This document shows positions 21,239-33,060 of a DNA stretch of 64,000 nt, piece after piece. The stretch is from NCBI GenBank assembly GCA_034440615.1, contig JAOTOM010002239.1, positions 1 to 64,000 on the forward strand, read 5' to 3'. Origin of the DNA: Ashinkailepas kermadecensis. Taxonomy: Eukaryota > Arthropoda > Thecostraca > Neolepadidae. Under the pieces are notes generated by a model. It did no database searches. It was given only the letters and a program-made list of their open reading frames with translations, and was not told the origin of the DNA. Numbering within the stretch: the first letter of the stretch is position 1; the number at the start of each line of letters is the position of its first letter. Position numbers and translations under genes: made by a program.

Positions 21239-22224
21239 AGGTGATATTGGCTGAACTTCAACGCCTTCCGATAAGAGCTAACGTGCGATTTTAACACATA
21301 TGACGAGGGCGCTCACCTGTGAAATGTGATAACAGAACACGAGAGTGGAGCTTACAACACAGATGCATGTCCCATAGAGCGAAGGAGCAACACACAGTGA
21401 AGCTTACAACACAGAGGCATGTCCCATAGAGCGAAGGAGCAATCCACAATGCACTGATGGCACCGTTTTTAAAAATGCACCCAACTCTCAGATTACGTGA
21501 CTCCTTCGCATGGCTGGCATCAAAACTCCAATTCAAACTCAGCTGCGACCGCATGATGCAGATTTCCAGATACCAGCCATCGTCCATCGTCGGCGGGACA
21601 ACTATTCCACACTACTTCCGACCAGCACAGAGGCGATGGCTTTGAAACGCGCCGCGCGAGCATCCGTGCGCCGCACAAGGCTCACGCCGTTAGCTTCAGG
21701 TTACCAGATGGCACACACCCAGCCATTGTTACCAGATGGCACACACTCAGCAAATGTTACCAGATGGCACACACCCAGCCATTGCTACCAGATGGCACAC
21801 ACCCAGCCATTGCTACCAGATGGCGCACACTCAGTCATTGTTGCCAGATGGCACATGCCCAGCCATTGTTCTTGTTATCGAAGAGTGCGAAGCGATGTCG
21901 AGAGCATGAAATATACACTGCCCGGTGCTGGAGATGGAGATGGTTTCCACGCGTGTGGCATCCGTTGTCGTACTCTTTGAAGCGACGTGTTGCAGCTTGG
22001 ACTGTGGTGTTTCTTTGTAACCGACCATTCGCACACTGGATGGGTTGCCGACTACCTGATGGTTACATGTCAGTTCTAATACAGCAGTTCATAAGTTGCA
22101 GATCTTTATTTGAGTCTACACAACTGAATAGAACTCTTCGGTGGAGCAGGTATGCGGCTATGCCATGGTTTCCCTGCAATGTGATGACTGAGACTATACC
22201 AAATGTTTAATACAACGAAGAATG
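21239..22224. other. 3' flank of the cuticle-like gene with small repeats
   Basis: No clear AATAAA in the first few hundred bases. 21345-21450 has two copies of a segment with AGCTTACAACACAGA and GCATGTCCCATAGAGCGAAG. 21702-21870 holds about six units of roughly 27 bp with ACCAGATGGCACACACCCAG. The small open frames here follow these repeats. Confidence 0.5.
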
Positions 22225-22465
22225 GCTCTTAGATGCTCCTGGGTTTTAGACATTGCGTGTAAAGAAAGATCGACCTTCAATATACCAGGAGGTGCTGAGT
22301 TGACATAAGTAACGTTAAGGATTATACTTTATTAGGTACTCAACGTTTCGGCCAGGGGCCATCGTGGGTGTGTGCCTCCTGACGATGGCCCTGGCCAACG
22401 TTGGTCCTATAAAGTATAACTTAACGTTACGATGTCACTCGCCTCCTATTGAAGGTCGGCTTTTA
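22225..22465. mobile_element. Short dispersed element, copy B, with an internal foldback
   Basis: Inverted relative to copy A (8525-8675). It additionally contains its own inverted repeat: TACTCAACGTTTCGGCCAGG and GGGCCATCGT at about 22338-22368 pair with ACGATGGCCCTGGCCAACGTTG at about 22382-22403, and AACGTTAAGGATTATAC pairs with GTATAACTTAACGTT further out. No protein. A foldback or solo-end of a larger element is likely. Confidence 0.65.
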
Positions 22466-22541
22466 AATGACTATACCAAATGGTTCAGTTTTACCAGGTG
22501 CAGTGGAGGCTCCCCGGCAACAGCTCGCATTGGAGGTGGTT

Positions 22542-22735
<194 letters not shown>

Positions 22736-23124
22736 TGTATGTGCCAATCAGGATGCGACCAAAACCGAAGTCGGGAGATCAAGATGGGGCCGAATTTGCA
22801 ATGAGGGACATGCGAAGTGACACTTAAGCAGGGAGCTGAGGGGTGGAAGAGACGATATGCGGAATGTACTGGGCTGAACTTGTTGGGAAAAAAGAAGCAT
22901 GGCATGGAAGTTGGTCGCATAAGCGTGCCCGTGAAGCGTGACGAAATGGGGCGTTTAGACAGATGACAACAGCCGGAGCAACAAGTGGCGAGAGCACCGT
23001 TATGTTCCGCCACTTAATAGGGGCCACACTCTGATCAGTGCTAATAACGCGGGCAGGCAATTGACACTGGAGGCCAGCGAAAAACGAGGGAGAGAGAGGG
23101 AGATAAAAAGAGATGGGGAGAGAG

Positions 23125-23666
<542 letters not shown>

Positions 23667-24288
23667 AAATAAAGACAAACGAAAGGAAGAAAGAAAAAAG
23701 AGGGGAAGAAAAAAGAAGCAAGGAAAGAAAGAAGCTAGAGAAATAAAAAAAGACCGAAAGGGATAGGAAAGAGGGAAAAAGAAATAACGGGAAAGAAAAA
23801 GAAAGGAAAACAACGGAAAAGACATCCTGTTCTATTCATCCGGATTTCACATGAGAAAGCATGGAATTATCCATAGCTCCCAAACTCCTCAAACTAATAC
23901 GGCCTTGTCAGCCCTCCCCCTGATTTGATAAACATACGCCAGTGGACACCGCAGTCGTGTTTCCTCACCGTTCAATGGACACAGGCGTGTCTGGAAAGGT
24001 CGCTGACTCAGCCTCCACAAGCATCGATGGAGGCAACGCAGCGCGCCCTGCCCCAGCCATCCGTTGACGCCGCCTCTGGCCATACTTACAGAGGCTACTG
24101 CAGCGCCCCCTCCACCCCCCTGTCCCAGCCGGCTGATGACGCCGCCTCTGGTCACACCGACGGAGGGTCTGGTGCGGTTACTCGGACGTGCCCCGAGGCG
24201 ATCCAGTGCTGAGCCAGAGTCTGCGCCGTGGGGAGCTGCCGCCGGCGGCCGCCGACAGACCTCTCTGTCACGCTGCGGCCTCACGTCT

Positions 24289-24985
24289 GGCCACCGCTAC
24301 CGCCAGCTCGACCTCCGCCATACACCTGGCCACCGCTACCGCCAGCTCGACCTCCGTCATACACCTGGTCACCGTTACCGCCAGCTCGACCTCCGTCATA
24401 CACCTGGTCACCGTTACCGCCAGCTCGACCTCCGTCATACACCTGGCCACCGCTACCGCCAGCTCGACCTCCGTGCACCTCGCCACCGCTACCGCCAGCT
24501 CGACCTCCGTGCACCTGGCCACCGCTACCGCCAGCTCGACCTCCGTCATACACCTGGCCACCGCTACCGCCAGCTCGACCTCCGTCATACACCTGGCCAC
24601 CGCTACCGCCAGCTCGACCCCCGTCATACACCTGGCCACCGCTACCGCCAGCTCGACCCCCGTCATACACCTGGCCACCGTTACCGCCAGCTCGACCTCC
24701 TGGCCACCGCTCCCCCGCCCCGTCATACACCTGGCCATCGCTACCGCCAGCTCGACCTCCGTGCACCTGGCCATCGCTACCGCCAGCTCGACCTCCGTGC
24801 ACCTGGCCACCGCTACCGCCAGCTCGACCTCCGTCATACACCTGGCCATCGCTACCGCCAGCTCGACCCCCGTCATACACCTGGCCATCGCTACCGCCAG
24901 CTCGACCTCCGTCATACACCTGGCCATCGCTACCGCCAGCTCGACCTCCGTGCACCTGGCCACCGCCACCGCCAGCGGACAGCGT
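24289..24985. repeat. 36/39-bp minisatellite, GC-rich
   Basis: About 18 units containing CTACCGCCAGCTCGACCTCC followed by GTCATACACCTGGCCACCG or the shorter GTGCACCTGGCCACCG. Both unit lengths are multiples of three, so all six frames stay open. The minus strand reads as a Gly-rich GGQVYDGGRAGGSG repeat of 281 codons that ends GGQT-stop. This could pass for a silk- or cuticle-like protein, but I found no supporting start or splice partners. On the minus strand each unit holds CCAG|GTGTAT. Confidence 0.9.
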
Positions 24986-25179
24986 GCCTGCAGACATGCG
25001 GTCAGTCAATTTCCTCCTCTCAGCTCGTGCGCGGACCTCACGTGCTCTCCGACACGCTCGGAATATGCACCGTTCTTTTCTCTCACACTGGAATGAAACG
25101 CATCCTGAACACCTCCGAAGTAGCATATTGGCAACGCATGCCGTCTATCCATTTGGGGGGTCGGAATGCTTAAGGCGAG

Positions 25180-25885
25180 GTCCAAGCTAAGATTCACAGG
25201 AACCCCACTCATCACGATTTACTCAGATAATGGCTAAATAACGAACGAAAGTAGAAAGAGTTTCATTTTGATAAAAATGCTGACATCTCATCATGGATAG
25301 GACAATAAACACATATATCCAGTTTGGTATGCCACATCTCAGAATTTGTTTGTGGCCAGCGTCGAGCAATTTCTCAGTTTCGCCTCTTAGCCTTTGCGGT
25401 CTCCTTCAACTTCCTTGCAAGTGATTTTTAATCAGAAAAGGAAGGCGAAATCGACCATAGTCCCAAAATGTTTATACACGATTCTTTGTTCAACCGCGCA
25501 AAATTTTTGAGTTTTCGTTTTTATTTAAATGTTTATCTTTCTAATGGGCGACATACATTCTTCTAACCCTGGAAATTTGGAAAAGCTGAGGGACGGAACT
25601 TGAAACCATCCTCAACAGGTTCATACGTCAGCAGAGTTGCCGTATTGTCCGAAGGAAGTAAAACGGCATTCAAAACTTGACTGCTTGCATCATTGAGCAT
25701 GGGACAATGTTCGACAGTCACCCTTCCCCCTCCCCCCTCCACCACCTGCCCCCGAAAAAGTGTCGTCCAAACATACAGCAGTCCCGACTTGTGACAGCGT
25801 GCATTGTGCAACCATCTTGCCAAATGTCAATTTTTGTGTGATGCATGAATGTATCGTCCTATGGATGAACTTGATTACGCAGGCT
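25180..25885. other. No gene recognised
   Basis: AT-rich intergenic sequence. 25440-25540 (AATCGACCATAGTCCCAAAA, TTCTTTGTTCAA) resembles 43860-43980 in reverse orientation, suggesting a shared dispersed repeat. Confidence 0.45.
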
Positions 25886-26741
25886 TCTGTTAACCCTCGC
25901 CCGTATAGGGGGTGCAACCCCCCCTAAGGTTTTTGTGTATTCCTTCCAAACCGATGAACGGATCGCTCTGAGATTTTCAGTACCCTCTGGGGCAACCTTT
26001 TGACGACTTTTGGTGAAATTGTTTTGGGAGGGCATGTCAGGTCACAGAGTTATGAGGTCATAAAAGGGAGCACCTCCGAGCAGTTTTCAACAAATACGTG
26101 ATTATCGCACCTAAACATGACATTGTTGCCTACATCGACTGGTATTATGTGTTCTGCAATGCAATTTTGCAATGCCCAGATGGGTTCCCATTGGAAAAAT
26201 AATGTTAAAAAAATCGGTGACCTCGGTTGACCTCGTTTGACCTTTCGACCTTTTTTAGCTGACCTACGGTAATTTTTCGTGCTGAATTCGAATTCAGCGT
26301 CCATTTTTACCCTGAGGAACTTTAAACTTCGAAATTGGAACCACTCTTAAAAAAGTTGGATATTTGGGGTCACGGCTTTGACCTCATTTGGTGCATGACA
26401 TATTGGTCCGATCACATCATGTCACATGTCGTTATGTTCGCAAGGTCCCAATAAACATGTTTCCGGCCATGTCGTGCATATTTAGACAGTAGTTTCGATA
26501 TAACTGACGATTTTCTTCGGAAAATACCCCAAAAATCAATTTTAGACCTTTGATCTGACCTGGAAGGTCAACCATTGACCTTAGAAGGTCATACTGAATT
26601 CCAACCGCGAGATCTCGGCCAAATCTATCACTTTCGTATTTGGTTCGTTTTCGTAACATGCACGGTTTCGAATCGCCAGGGGGTCGTACCCCCCTATATG
26701 ACCGAAGGTGGTAAAATGCCGAATACTGGCGAGGGTTAACA
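25886..26741. mobile_element. Non-autonomous inverted-repeat element rich in AGGTCA
   Basis: Ends are TGTTAACCCTCGCC (25888-25901) and GGCGAGGGTTAACA (26728-26741). A subterminal TATAGGGGG / CCCCCCTATA pair lies just inside. CAGGCT flanks both sides (25880-25885 and 26742-26747), a possible 6-bp target duplication. The interior has no transposase. It holds many AGGTCA/TGACCT sites, including three TGACCT copies at 26218, 26228 and 26238 spaced exactly 4 bp apart. Confidence 0.72.
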
Positions 26742-27599
26742 CAGGCTAGTGTCGCAATGCCTAGAGTGGGGGTGAGTGGGATAGGGAATGGGATTCCATG
26801 GCCGCAACCACGGAATCTCAAGTTCGATGAGGTTGGCATCAACATTCTGCGAAGTGGTCGAAGGCTGCCCTCAATAGTACGAATGCTTATTTTAGTCGCA
26901 TGCTGACCAGAAGTGGTTTTATTTATGATCCATCCAAAGTATACCTTGATGTCGTCTGAATAAATTTGACATAGTATGCACCCTCAGAAGCATGTGAATC
27001 CCACCGGAATATTGAAACCACTAGCAAAAAGAACAAAGATATTTGCATGAAATCATTCGAGCGATGCAGAGACAATAACAATTACCATCTTGATCTGCTT
27101 GCTTTCGTTAGCCCCAAAATAGAGCAGAGGTGCGATACCGTTGTCGACAGAAGCACATCAAGATCCGGATGCGAGCTGTGTTGGCTACAAGGACAATGGT
27201 TTGAAGCTCAGCGGTCCGTGGCCGAGGCGTTCAAAGTGCAAAAGACCACCCAGCGCTGCATGCCATATCGTTCACGACTGTCACTTGGGGTTCCCGATTG
27301 AGAGCGCCGCGTGGCGGCAAAGGTGTGAGAGCGGCCCCGTCGCTAGTGAGAGCTCCTGGGACCGGCTGCCGTCGCGATTGAGAGCTCCGCGTGGCGGCAA
27401 TGATGAGGTACGGCACCGGCTGCCGTCGCGATTGAGAGTTCCTGGGACCGGTGGTTACGATTAACAGGTGGATGCGGTTAAGTTACGACAGTGACCGCAG
27501 TCTCCGACCGGTGTGCTGGTTCGGAACAGTGGTTCTCCACAGATGTTACTCAGAGCACCATCTATCCAGAGTATATGTTGTTTCTTCTTACCTACAGAA
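26742..27599. other. No gene recognised
   Basis: Includes a short imperfect tandem at 27300-27460 (GCGATTGAGAGCTCCGCG / GCGATTGAGAGTTCC, with CACCGGCTGCCGTCG). No supported open frame. Confidence 0.4.
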
Positions 27600-27870
27600 G
27601 CACATTGGCATATTTTCTCCCTGGCATTCACCGTTTCAGTGTATGCATTCTTCCGGGCCTCGGTGTGGATGTTTGTACCCCTCTCATTCTCCATGGCATA
27701 TTTTCTCCCTGGCATTCACCGTTTCAGTGTATGCATTCTTCCGGGCCTCGGTGTGGATGTTTGTACCCCTGTCATTCTCCATGACATATTTTCTCCCTGG
27801 CATTCACCGTTTCAGTGTATGCATTCTTCCGGGCCTCGGTGTGGATGTTTGTACCCCTCTCATTCTCCAT
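27600..27870. repeat. 88-bp tandem repeat, three copies
   Basis: Three near-identical copies with CATATTTTCTCCCTGGCATT, CAGTGTATGCATTCTTCCGG and GATGTTTGTACCCCT landmarks. Very low divergence suggests recent duplication. Confidence 0.95.
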
Positions 27871-27939
27871 GGAGTGAGTTTGCTTAGAATAACGGCAGTT
27901 GGCTGGAAAGAAACGTTCGCTCGGTCTTCTGGAACAGGT

Positions 27940-28385
27940 ATCTTGGTGCTTAGTATATTGTGTCGAAGAGTCGCGACTGCTAGAGTCATCGGCCACTTCG
28001 TGCTTGGTATATTGTATCGAACAGTTGCTACTGCTAGTGCTATGGGCCGATTGGTGTATAGTATATTGTGTTGAAGAGTCGCTACTGCTATTGTCATTGG
28101 CCGCTTGGTGTTTAGTATATTGTATTGAAGAGTTGCTACTGCTGGTGTCATTGGCCGCTTGGTGTTTAGTATATTGTAATGAAGAGTTGTTACTGCCAGT
28201 GTCATGGGCCGCTTGGTGTTTAGTATATTGGGTCGAATAGTCACTACTGCTAGTGTCATTGGCCGCTTGGTGTTTAGTATATTGGGTCGAAGAGTCGCTA
28301 CTGCTTGTGCCATTGGCCGCTTGGTGTTTAGTATATTGTATCGAAGAGTTGCTGCTGCCAGTGTCATGGGCCGCTTAGTGCAAGC
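27940..28385. repeat. 54-bp tandem repeat, about eight copies
   Basis: Units contain GGCCGCTTGGTGTTTAGTAT, then ATTGTATCGAAGAGTTGC and TACTGCTAGTGTCATT. Since 54 is a multiple of three, several frames are open. No coding evidence. Confidence 0.94.
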
Positions 28386-29031
28386 TTTGAGAAAACACTT
28401 CAGCAGGTTCTGAGGATGTGTTTAAAACCGTTTCAAAACACGGATAATTTAACCAACACCAACCGCAATCTCGAGCTACCATACAGAATCTCGAGCTACC
28501 GTACCGAATCTGGAGCTACCATACCGAATCCGATTTACTCAGGTGCTTTTTGCTTCACTTAAGGTGTGACATCCGTGTCCATATGCTATGCTGCCAGCCC
28601 AAGAAAAGCAAACCACCCGGCAGAACAGCATAACATGATTCACAGTTCTACGTATGTCAGCCAAAATGCTCTATGGTGTTCTCCTGTTCATCACGGACAC
28701 ATTGATTGCGGTGTTCACGAAGCCCGACTGTTCTATTATTGTATTGTTTTATATTATATTTGTCCGTTACAAAATATTGTCATGAAATGGACGAATAGCT
28801 GACGTATTCAGCGCTGTCACCCGGCCAACCTTCCGACGCGCCCCGCACTTCCACCACGACTGGCGAACCGCTGCAGGCAGCCGTGGGCCCTGCACTGCAT
28901 GGCGAGGTCCCCTGCACGCCAATACGACCGACAGCGACAGCTTGTTGGTACATTTGCATGCCATTTAGAGGAAACCAACTTGCCGTCACGGACTTTGTGC
29001 GCTTAGGCGCTGAACGACTGGCCGCGCCTAT

Positions 29032-29575
29032 TGGTGAGCCCATTGTATGCGTGTGTCGCATATCGGTGAGCCCATTGTATGCACGTGTCTGATATCGGTG
29101 AGCCATTGTATACCAGTGTCGCATATCGCTGAGCCCATCGTATAGGCGTGTCGCATATCCTGATGACGACTCACATCGGTGAGCCCATTACATACGCGTG
29201 TCGCATAGCCTGATGCCGACTCACATCGGTGAGCCCATTACATACGCGTGTCGCATAGCCTGATGCCGACTCACATCGGTGAGCCCATTACATACGCGTG
29301 TCGCATAGCCTGATGCCGACTCACATCGGTGAGCCCATTCCATACGCGTGTCGCATAGCCTGATGCCGACTCACATCGGTGAGCCCATTACATACGCGTG
29401 TCGCATAGCCTGATGCCGACTCACATCGGTGAGCCCATTACATACGCGTGTCGCATAGCCTGATGCCGACTCACATCGGTGAGCCCATTACATACGCGTG
29501 TCGCATAGCCTGATGCCGACTCACATCGGTGAGCCCATTACATACGCGTGTCGCATAGCGGATGCCGACTCACAT
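29032..29575. repeat. 50-bp minisatellite upstream of the Ly6 signal exon
   Basis: A few diverged leading units, then eight near-identical 50-bp units with TCACATCGGTGAGCCCATTA and CATACGCGTGTCGCATAGCC. Each unit has ATCG|GTGAGCC, a donor-like sequence. The first such site (29033) follows a short open frame from an ATG at about 28959, but that frame ends in phase 1 and does not fit the Ly6 exon. Confidence 0.95.
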
Positions 29576-29886
29576 ACCACCATGTGACAGAGTGCGGTGG
29601 CGAATTCTTCCGATGACACCAGTTCAGTGTGTGAGATGACAGTCTGAAAGCGCCGAGTTCATCACATCACCAACACCATCACGTACAGTAATATCTCTGG
29701 GAATGTGCCGGCCATTCATCACACAGAAGCGGACGGCCGGCCAGCCCAGTTTCGAGAAGACGTGACGCCGTGCGGCGATGCAGATCCGAAAATGAATGAA
29801 TGAACGATCAACTGTCCCATGCGGAGATGAATAGCATCCGGTGGCGGCTTCGCGTTATTGAAATTCCGTGTTTCGCTGAATTTCAG

Positions 29887-30028
29887 ATGGCTGGCCGCCG
29901 GCTTGGTGCTGCTGCTTGGATCAGCGACGCTGACCTCCGCGCTAAAGTGCATTCGGTGCAAGAATTGCGCTGCGAAATTTGAAGAGAGCCAATCGGTGCG
30001 CTGCGGAGCGAAGCATGACACGTGTCAG
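29887..30028 (+). CDS. Ly6/three-finger protein: signal-peptide and first-finger exon
   Basis: Acceptor GCTGAATTTCAG ends at 29886 and donor GTACGT starts at 30029. The exon reads (x)W, LAAGLVLLLGSATLTSA, then LKCIRCKNCAAKFEESQ and SVRCGAKHDTCQ. A hydrophobic signal peptide followed by LxCxxC is the classic opening of an LU (Ly6/uPAR) domain, and the C-to-DTC spacing also fits. Phase is 2 at the start and 0 at the end. Exon 1 with the ATG was not found with confidence; ATGCG|GTCAGT at 24998-25002 and ATGGCGAG|GTCCCC near 28900 have the right phase but poor donors. The exon's last 17 bases recur in every unit of the following minisatellite. Confidence 0.8.
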
Positions 30029-30680
30029 GTACGTGACACATGTCAGGCACGTGACGTGCTGTCCAGGACCTCTTGGTGTCATGGGAGCAGCATGCCACAT
30101 GTCAGGTACGTAACACATGTCAGGTACGTGACGTGCTGCCCAGGACCTCTTGGTGTCATGGGAGCAACATGACACATAGCAGGTACGTGGTGGTCCAGGA
30201 CCTCTTGGTGTCATGGGAGCAGCATGACACATGTCAGGTACGTGACGTGATATCCAGGACCTCTTGGTGTCATGGGAGCAGCATGGCACATGTCAGGTAC
30301 GTGACGTGATATCCAGGACCTCTTGGTGTCATGGGAGCAACATGACACATGTCAGGTACGTGACGTGCTGTCCAGGACCTCTTGGTGCCATGGGAGCAGT
30401 ATGACACATGTCAGGTACGTGACGTGCTATCCAGGACCTCTTGGTGTCATGGGAGCAGCATGACACATGTCAGGTACGTGACGTGCTGCCCAGGACCTCT
30501 TGGTGCCATGGGAGCAGCATGGTACATGTCAGGTGCGTGACGTGCTGTCCAGGACCTCTTGGTGTCATGGGAGCAGCATGACACATGCCAGGTACGTGGC
30601 GTGTTGTTTGTGGTGCCATTGACCTCTTGGTACCATGGAAGCAGCATGACACATGTCAGGTACGTGACGTGCTGTCAAGG
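30029..30680. repeat. 59-bp minisatellite that copies the Ly6 exon end and splice donor
   Basis: About eleven 59-bp units with GTACGTGACGTGCTGTCCAG, GACCTCTTGGTGTCATGGG and AGCAGCATGACACATGTCAG. The block AGCATGACACATGTCAG|GTACGTGAC in each unit matches the exon end and donor (AGCATGACACGTGTCAG|GTACGTGAC) at one base difference. The array begins at the first intron base. Confidence 0.95.
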
Positions 30681-31339
30681 TACATACAAAACTAAGCCCC
30701 GTCACTGGTGTGCAAAACTAAGCCACTTCACTGACCTACAAGGCTGGCCTAGCCTAGCAGGCTGGGCCTAGCCAAGGTTTCGAACTGTGCATGCTTATTA
30801 TCTGCTTCGATGCATACATTTTGTATGATCTACCCGGCTCCCCGGAGCCAATTGCTCATGGACAGGTCGTAAGAACCGATGGTCGTAAGAACAGTAAGAA
30901 CCGAACCAGTATCTCGAAATGCTTAATTTCTAGATACCATGGACATGACGCCCCGGCTGAACTCATTTCTGCAGCTAATGCTTGGTTGCCATGGTGACAT
31001 GGTGCCCGGCCCAAAACGTAGCTCATTGGGCTTGGCATTGACGGATCACACTGGGAAAGTGCTGCGAGACTGCGCAAGAAACCCGGCACAAATCGCACGA
31101 TTCGGGTCCGGGAAACGCGCCATCTGGTGGCACATGGATCCCTCCATGGCCGATCATATCGGGCCGCCTACAAACTCCTACACTCCAGTGACTAATGTGA
31201 AGATTGATCACCTGATTAATTCAGGCGTAGCTCTGACTCCAAATGATTGCGCCGGGAATCCGGGATTGCCGCTTGCTTTTGGGGGAAGGTTTTCAGATCC
31301 GGTTCCGGATCAGTTCGAGATCCCAGTGCTGGTCGTGGG
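30681..31339. other. Intronic sequence between Ly6 exons, no confident exon
   Basis: A middle Ly6 exon with two cysteines is expected somewhere between 30.7 and 36.4 kb. One weak candidate begins after CATTTCTGCAG at 30975, in the right phase, and contains two cysteines about 35 residues apart. Its codon use and length do not resemble the confirmed exons, so I do not call it. Confidence 0.35.
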
Positions 31340-32545
31340 TGGTGCTGGGACCCAGATGGGCAGTGGGACTGGCGGTACCGGGAGGGAGCCAGATGGGCAG
31401 TGGGACTGGCGGTGCCGGGAGGGACCCAGATGGGCAGTGGGACTGGCGGTACCGGGAGGGAGCCTAGATGGGCAGTGGGACTGGCGGTGCCGGGAGGGAG
31501 CCAGATGGGCAGTGGGACTGGCGGTGCCGGGAGGGAGCCAGATGGGCAGTGGGACTGGCGGTGCCGGGAGGGAGCCAGATGGGCAGTGGGACTGGCGGTG
31601 CCGGGAGGGAGCCAGATGGGCAGTGGGACTGGCGGTGCCGGGAGGGAGCCAGATGGGCAGTGGGACTGGCGGTGCCGGGACGGAGTCAGATGGGCAGTGG
31701 GACTGGCGGTGCCGGGAGGGACCCAGATGGGCAGTGGGACTGGCGGTGCCGGGAGGGAGCCAGATGGGCAGTGGGATTGGCGGTGCCGGGAGGGAGTCAG
31801 ATGGGCAGTGGGACTGGCGGTGCCGGGAGGGAGCCAGATGGGCAGTGGGACTGGCGGTGCCGGGAGGGAGCCAGATGGGCAGTGGGACTGGCGGTGCCGG
31901 GAGGGAGCCAGATGGGCAGTGGGACTGGCGGTGCCGGGAGGGAGTCAGATGGGCAGTGGGACTGGCGGTGCCGGGAGGGAGCCAGATGGGCAGTGGGACT
32001 GGCGGTGCCGGGAGGGAGCCAGATGGGCAGTGGGACTGGCGGTGCCGGGAGGGACCCAGATGGGCAGTGGGACTGGCGGTGCCGGGAGGGAGTCAGATGG
32101 GCAGTGGGACTGGCGGTACCGGGAGGGACCTAGATGGGCAGTGGGACTGGCGGTGCCGGGAGGGAGCCAGATGGGCAGTGGGACTGGCGGTGCCGGGAGG
32201 GAGCCAGATGGGCAGTGGGACTGGCGGTGCCGGGAGGGAGCCAGATGGGCAGTGGGACTGGCGGTGCCGGGAGGGAGTCAGATGGGCAGTGGGACTGGCG
32301 GTGCCGGGAGGGAGCCAGATGGGCAGTGGGACTGGCGGTGCCGGGGAGGGAGCCAGATGGGCAGTGGGATTGGCGGTGCCGGGAGGGAGTCAGATGGGCA
32401 GTGGGACTGGCGGTGCCGGGAGGGAGTCAGATGGGCAGTGGGACTGGCGGTGCCGGGAGGGAGCCAGATGGGCAGTGGGACTGGCGGTGCCGGGAGGGAG
32501 CCAGATGGGCAGTGGGACTGGCGGTGCCGGGAGGGAGTCAGATGG
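31340..32545. repeat. 37-bp GC-rich minisatellite
   Basis: About 32 units of 37 bp with GGGCAGTGGGACTGGCGG, TGCCGGGAGGGAGCCAGAT landmarks. Variants are AGCC, AGTC or ACCC before AGATG. It is highly homogeneous. With a period of 37 all three plus frames stay open and give a 37-residue pseudo-protein repeat. G tracts (GGG, GGG, CGGGAGGG) could form G-quadruplexes on the plus strand. Confidence 0.96.
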
Positions 32546-33060
32546 CTGGTGACCTGGCACCATGGTTCAGCTGGGCCACCACTGGGCCATCGACTGGGCC
32601 ATCGACTACGCCACCACAATCCATCTCCGGCCGGGACCCTGTCGGCCGCGACTGATGACAGTTTCCCTTAATGCCCGTCGGAGCCGGCCGACGGCAGCTG
32701 CTGCTACAGCAGCTGCTACAGCAGCAACTGCTCTTGTGGGACGTATTGGCGCGGGGCCATGCATCAGCGTGGGGCGACTCGCGCGCGATGCGGGCCAGAG
32801 TGCACCAGCAGGTCGCTGAGCGGCAGTGGAGGAACTCCAGCCTCCGCTGCCGACAGTCTTCTGCTTAACAACGTTACCCTCTCCTCGGCACTCACGTGAT
32901 TGCCGACAGGACTGATTGCACACGTTCCGCAGCCAAACGCGATTGCGGAGCCATTGTCAAAGGATGATGAGGTAATGATAGCTCGATAATCGAATAGAAA
33001 CTTCTGGTGTTGCTCTATTATATGCTCTCTTCTCGGAACTCTCCTCTCGGCAACACCCGA
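32546..33060. other. GC-rich sequence, possible exon but unassigned
   Basis: 32690-32730 has a CTGCTGCTACAG triplet-type run. Several frames are open to about 32870 and one is Cys-rich. None has a matching acceptor and donor that fits the Ly6 gene. I leave it uncalled. Confidence 0.3.

Noticed and set aside
29032..29575. CRISPR array (regular 50-bp repeats)
   Set aside because: Units are whole tandem copies with no unique spacers, and the DNA is eukaryotic.
31247..32671. 474- and 537-codon GSGTGGAGREPDGQ frames
   Set aside because: A 37-bp array read in three frames; there is no start context or splice support and all frames are equivalent.
32680..32880. Middle Ly6 exon in the CTGCTGCTACAG region
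   Set aside because: One frame is Cys-rich, but the spacing does not match an LU domain and no acceptor/donor pair gives the required phases.
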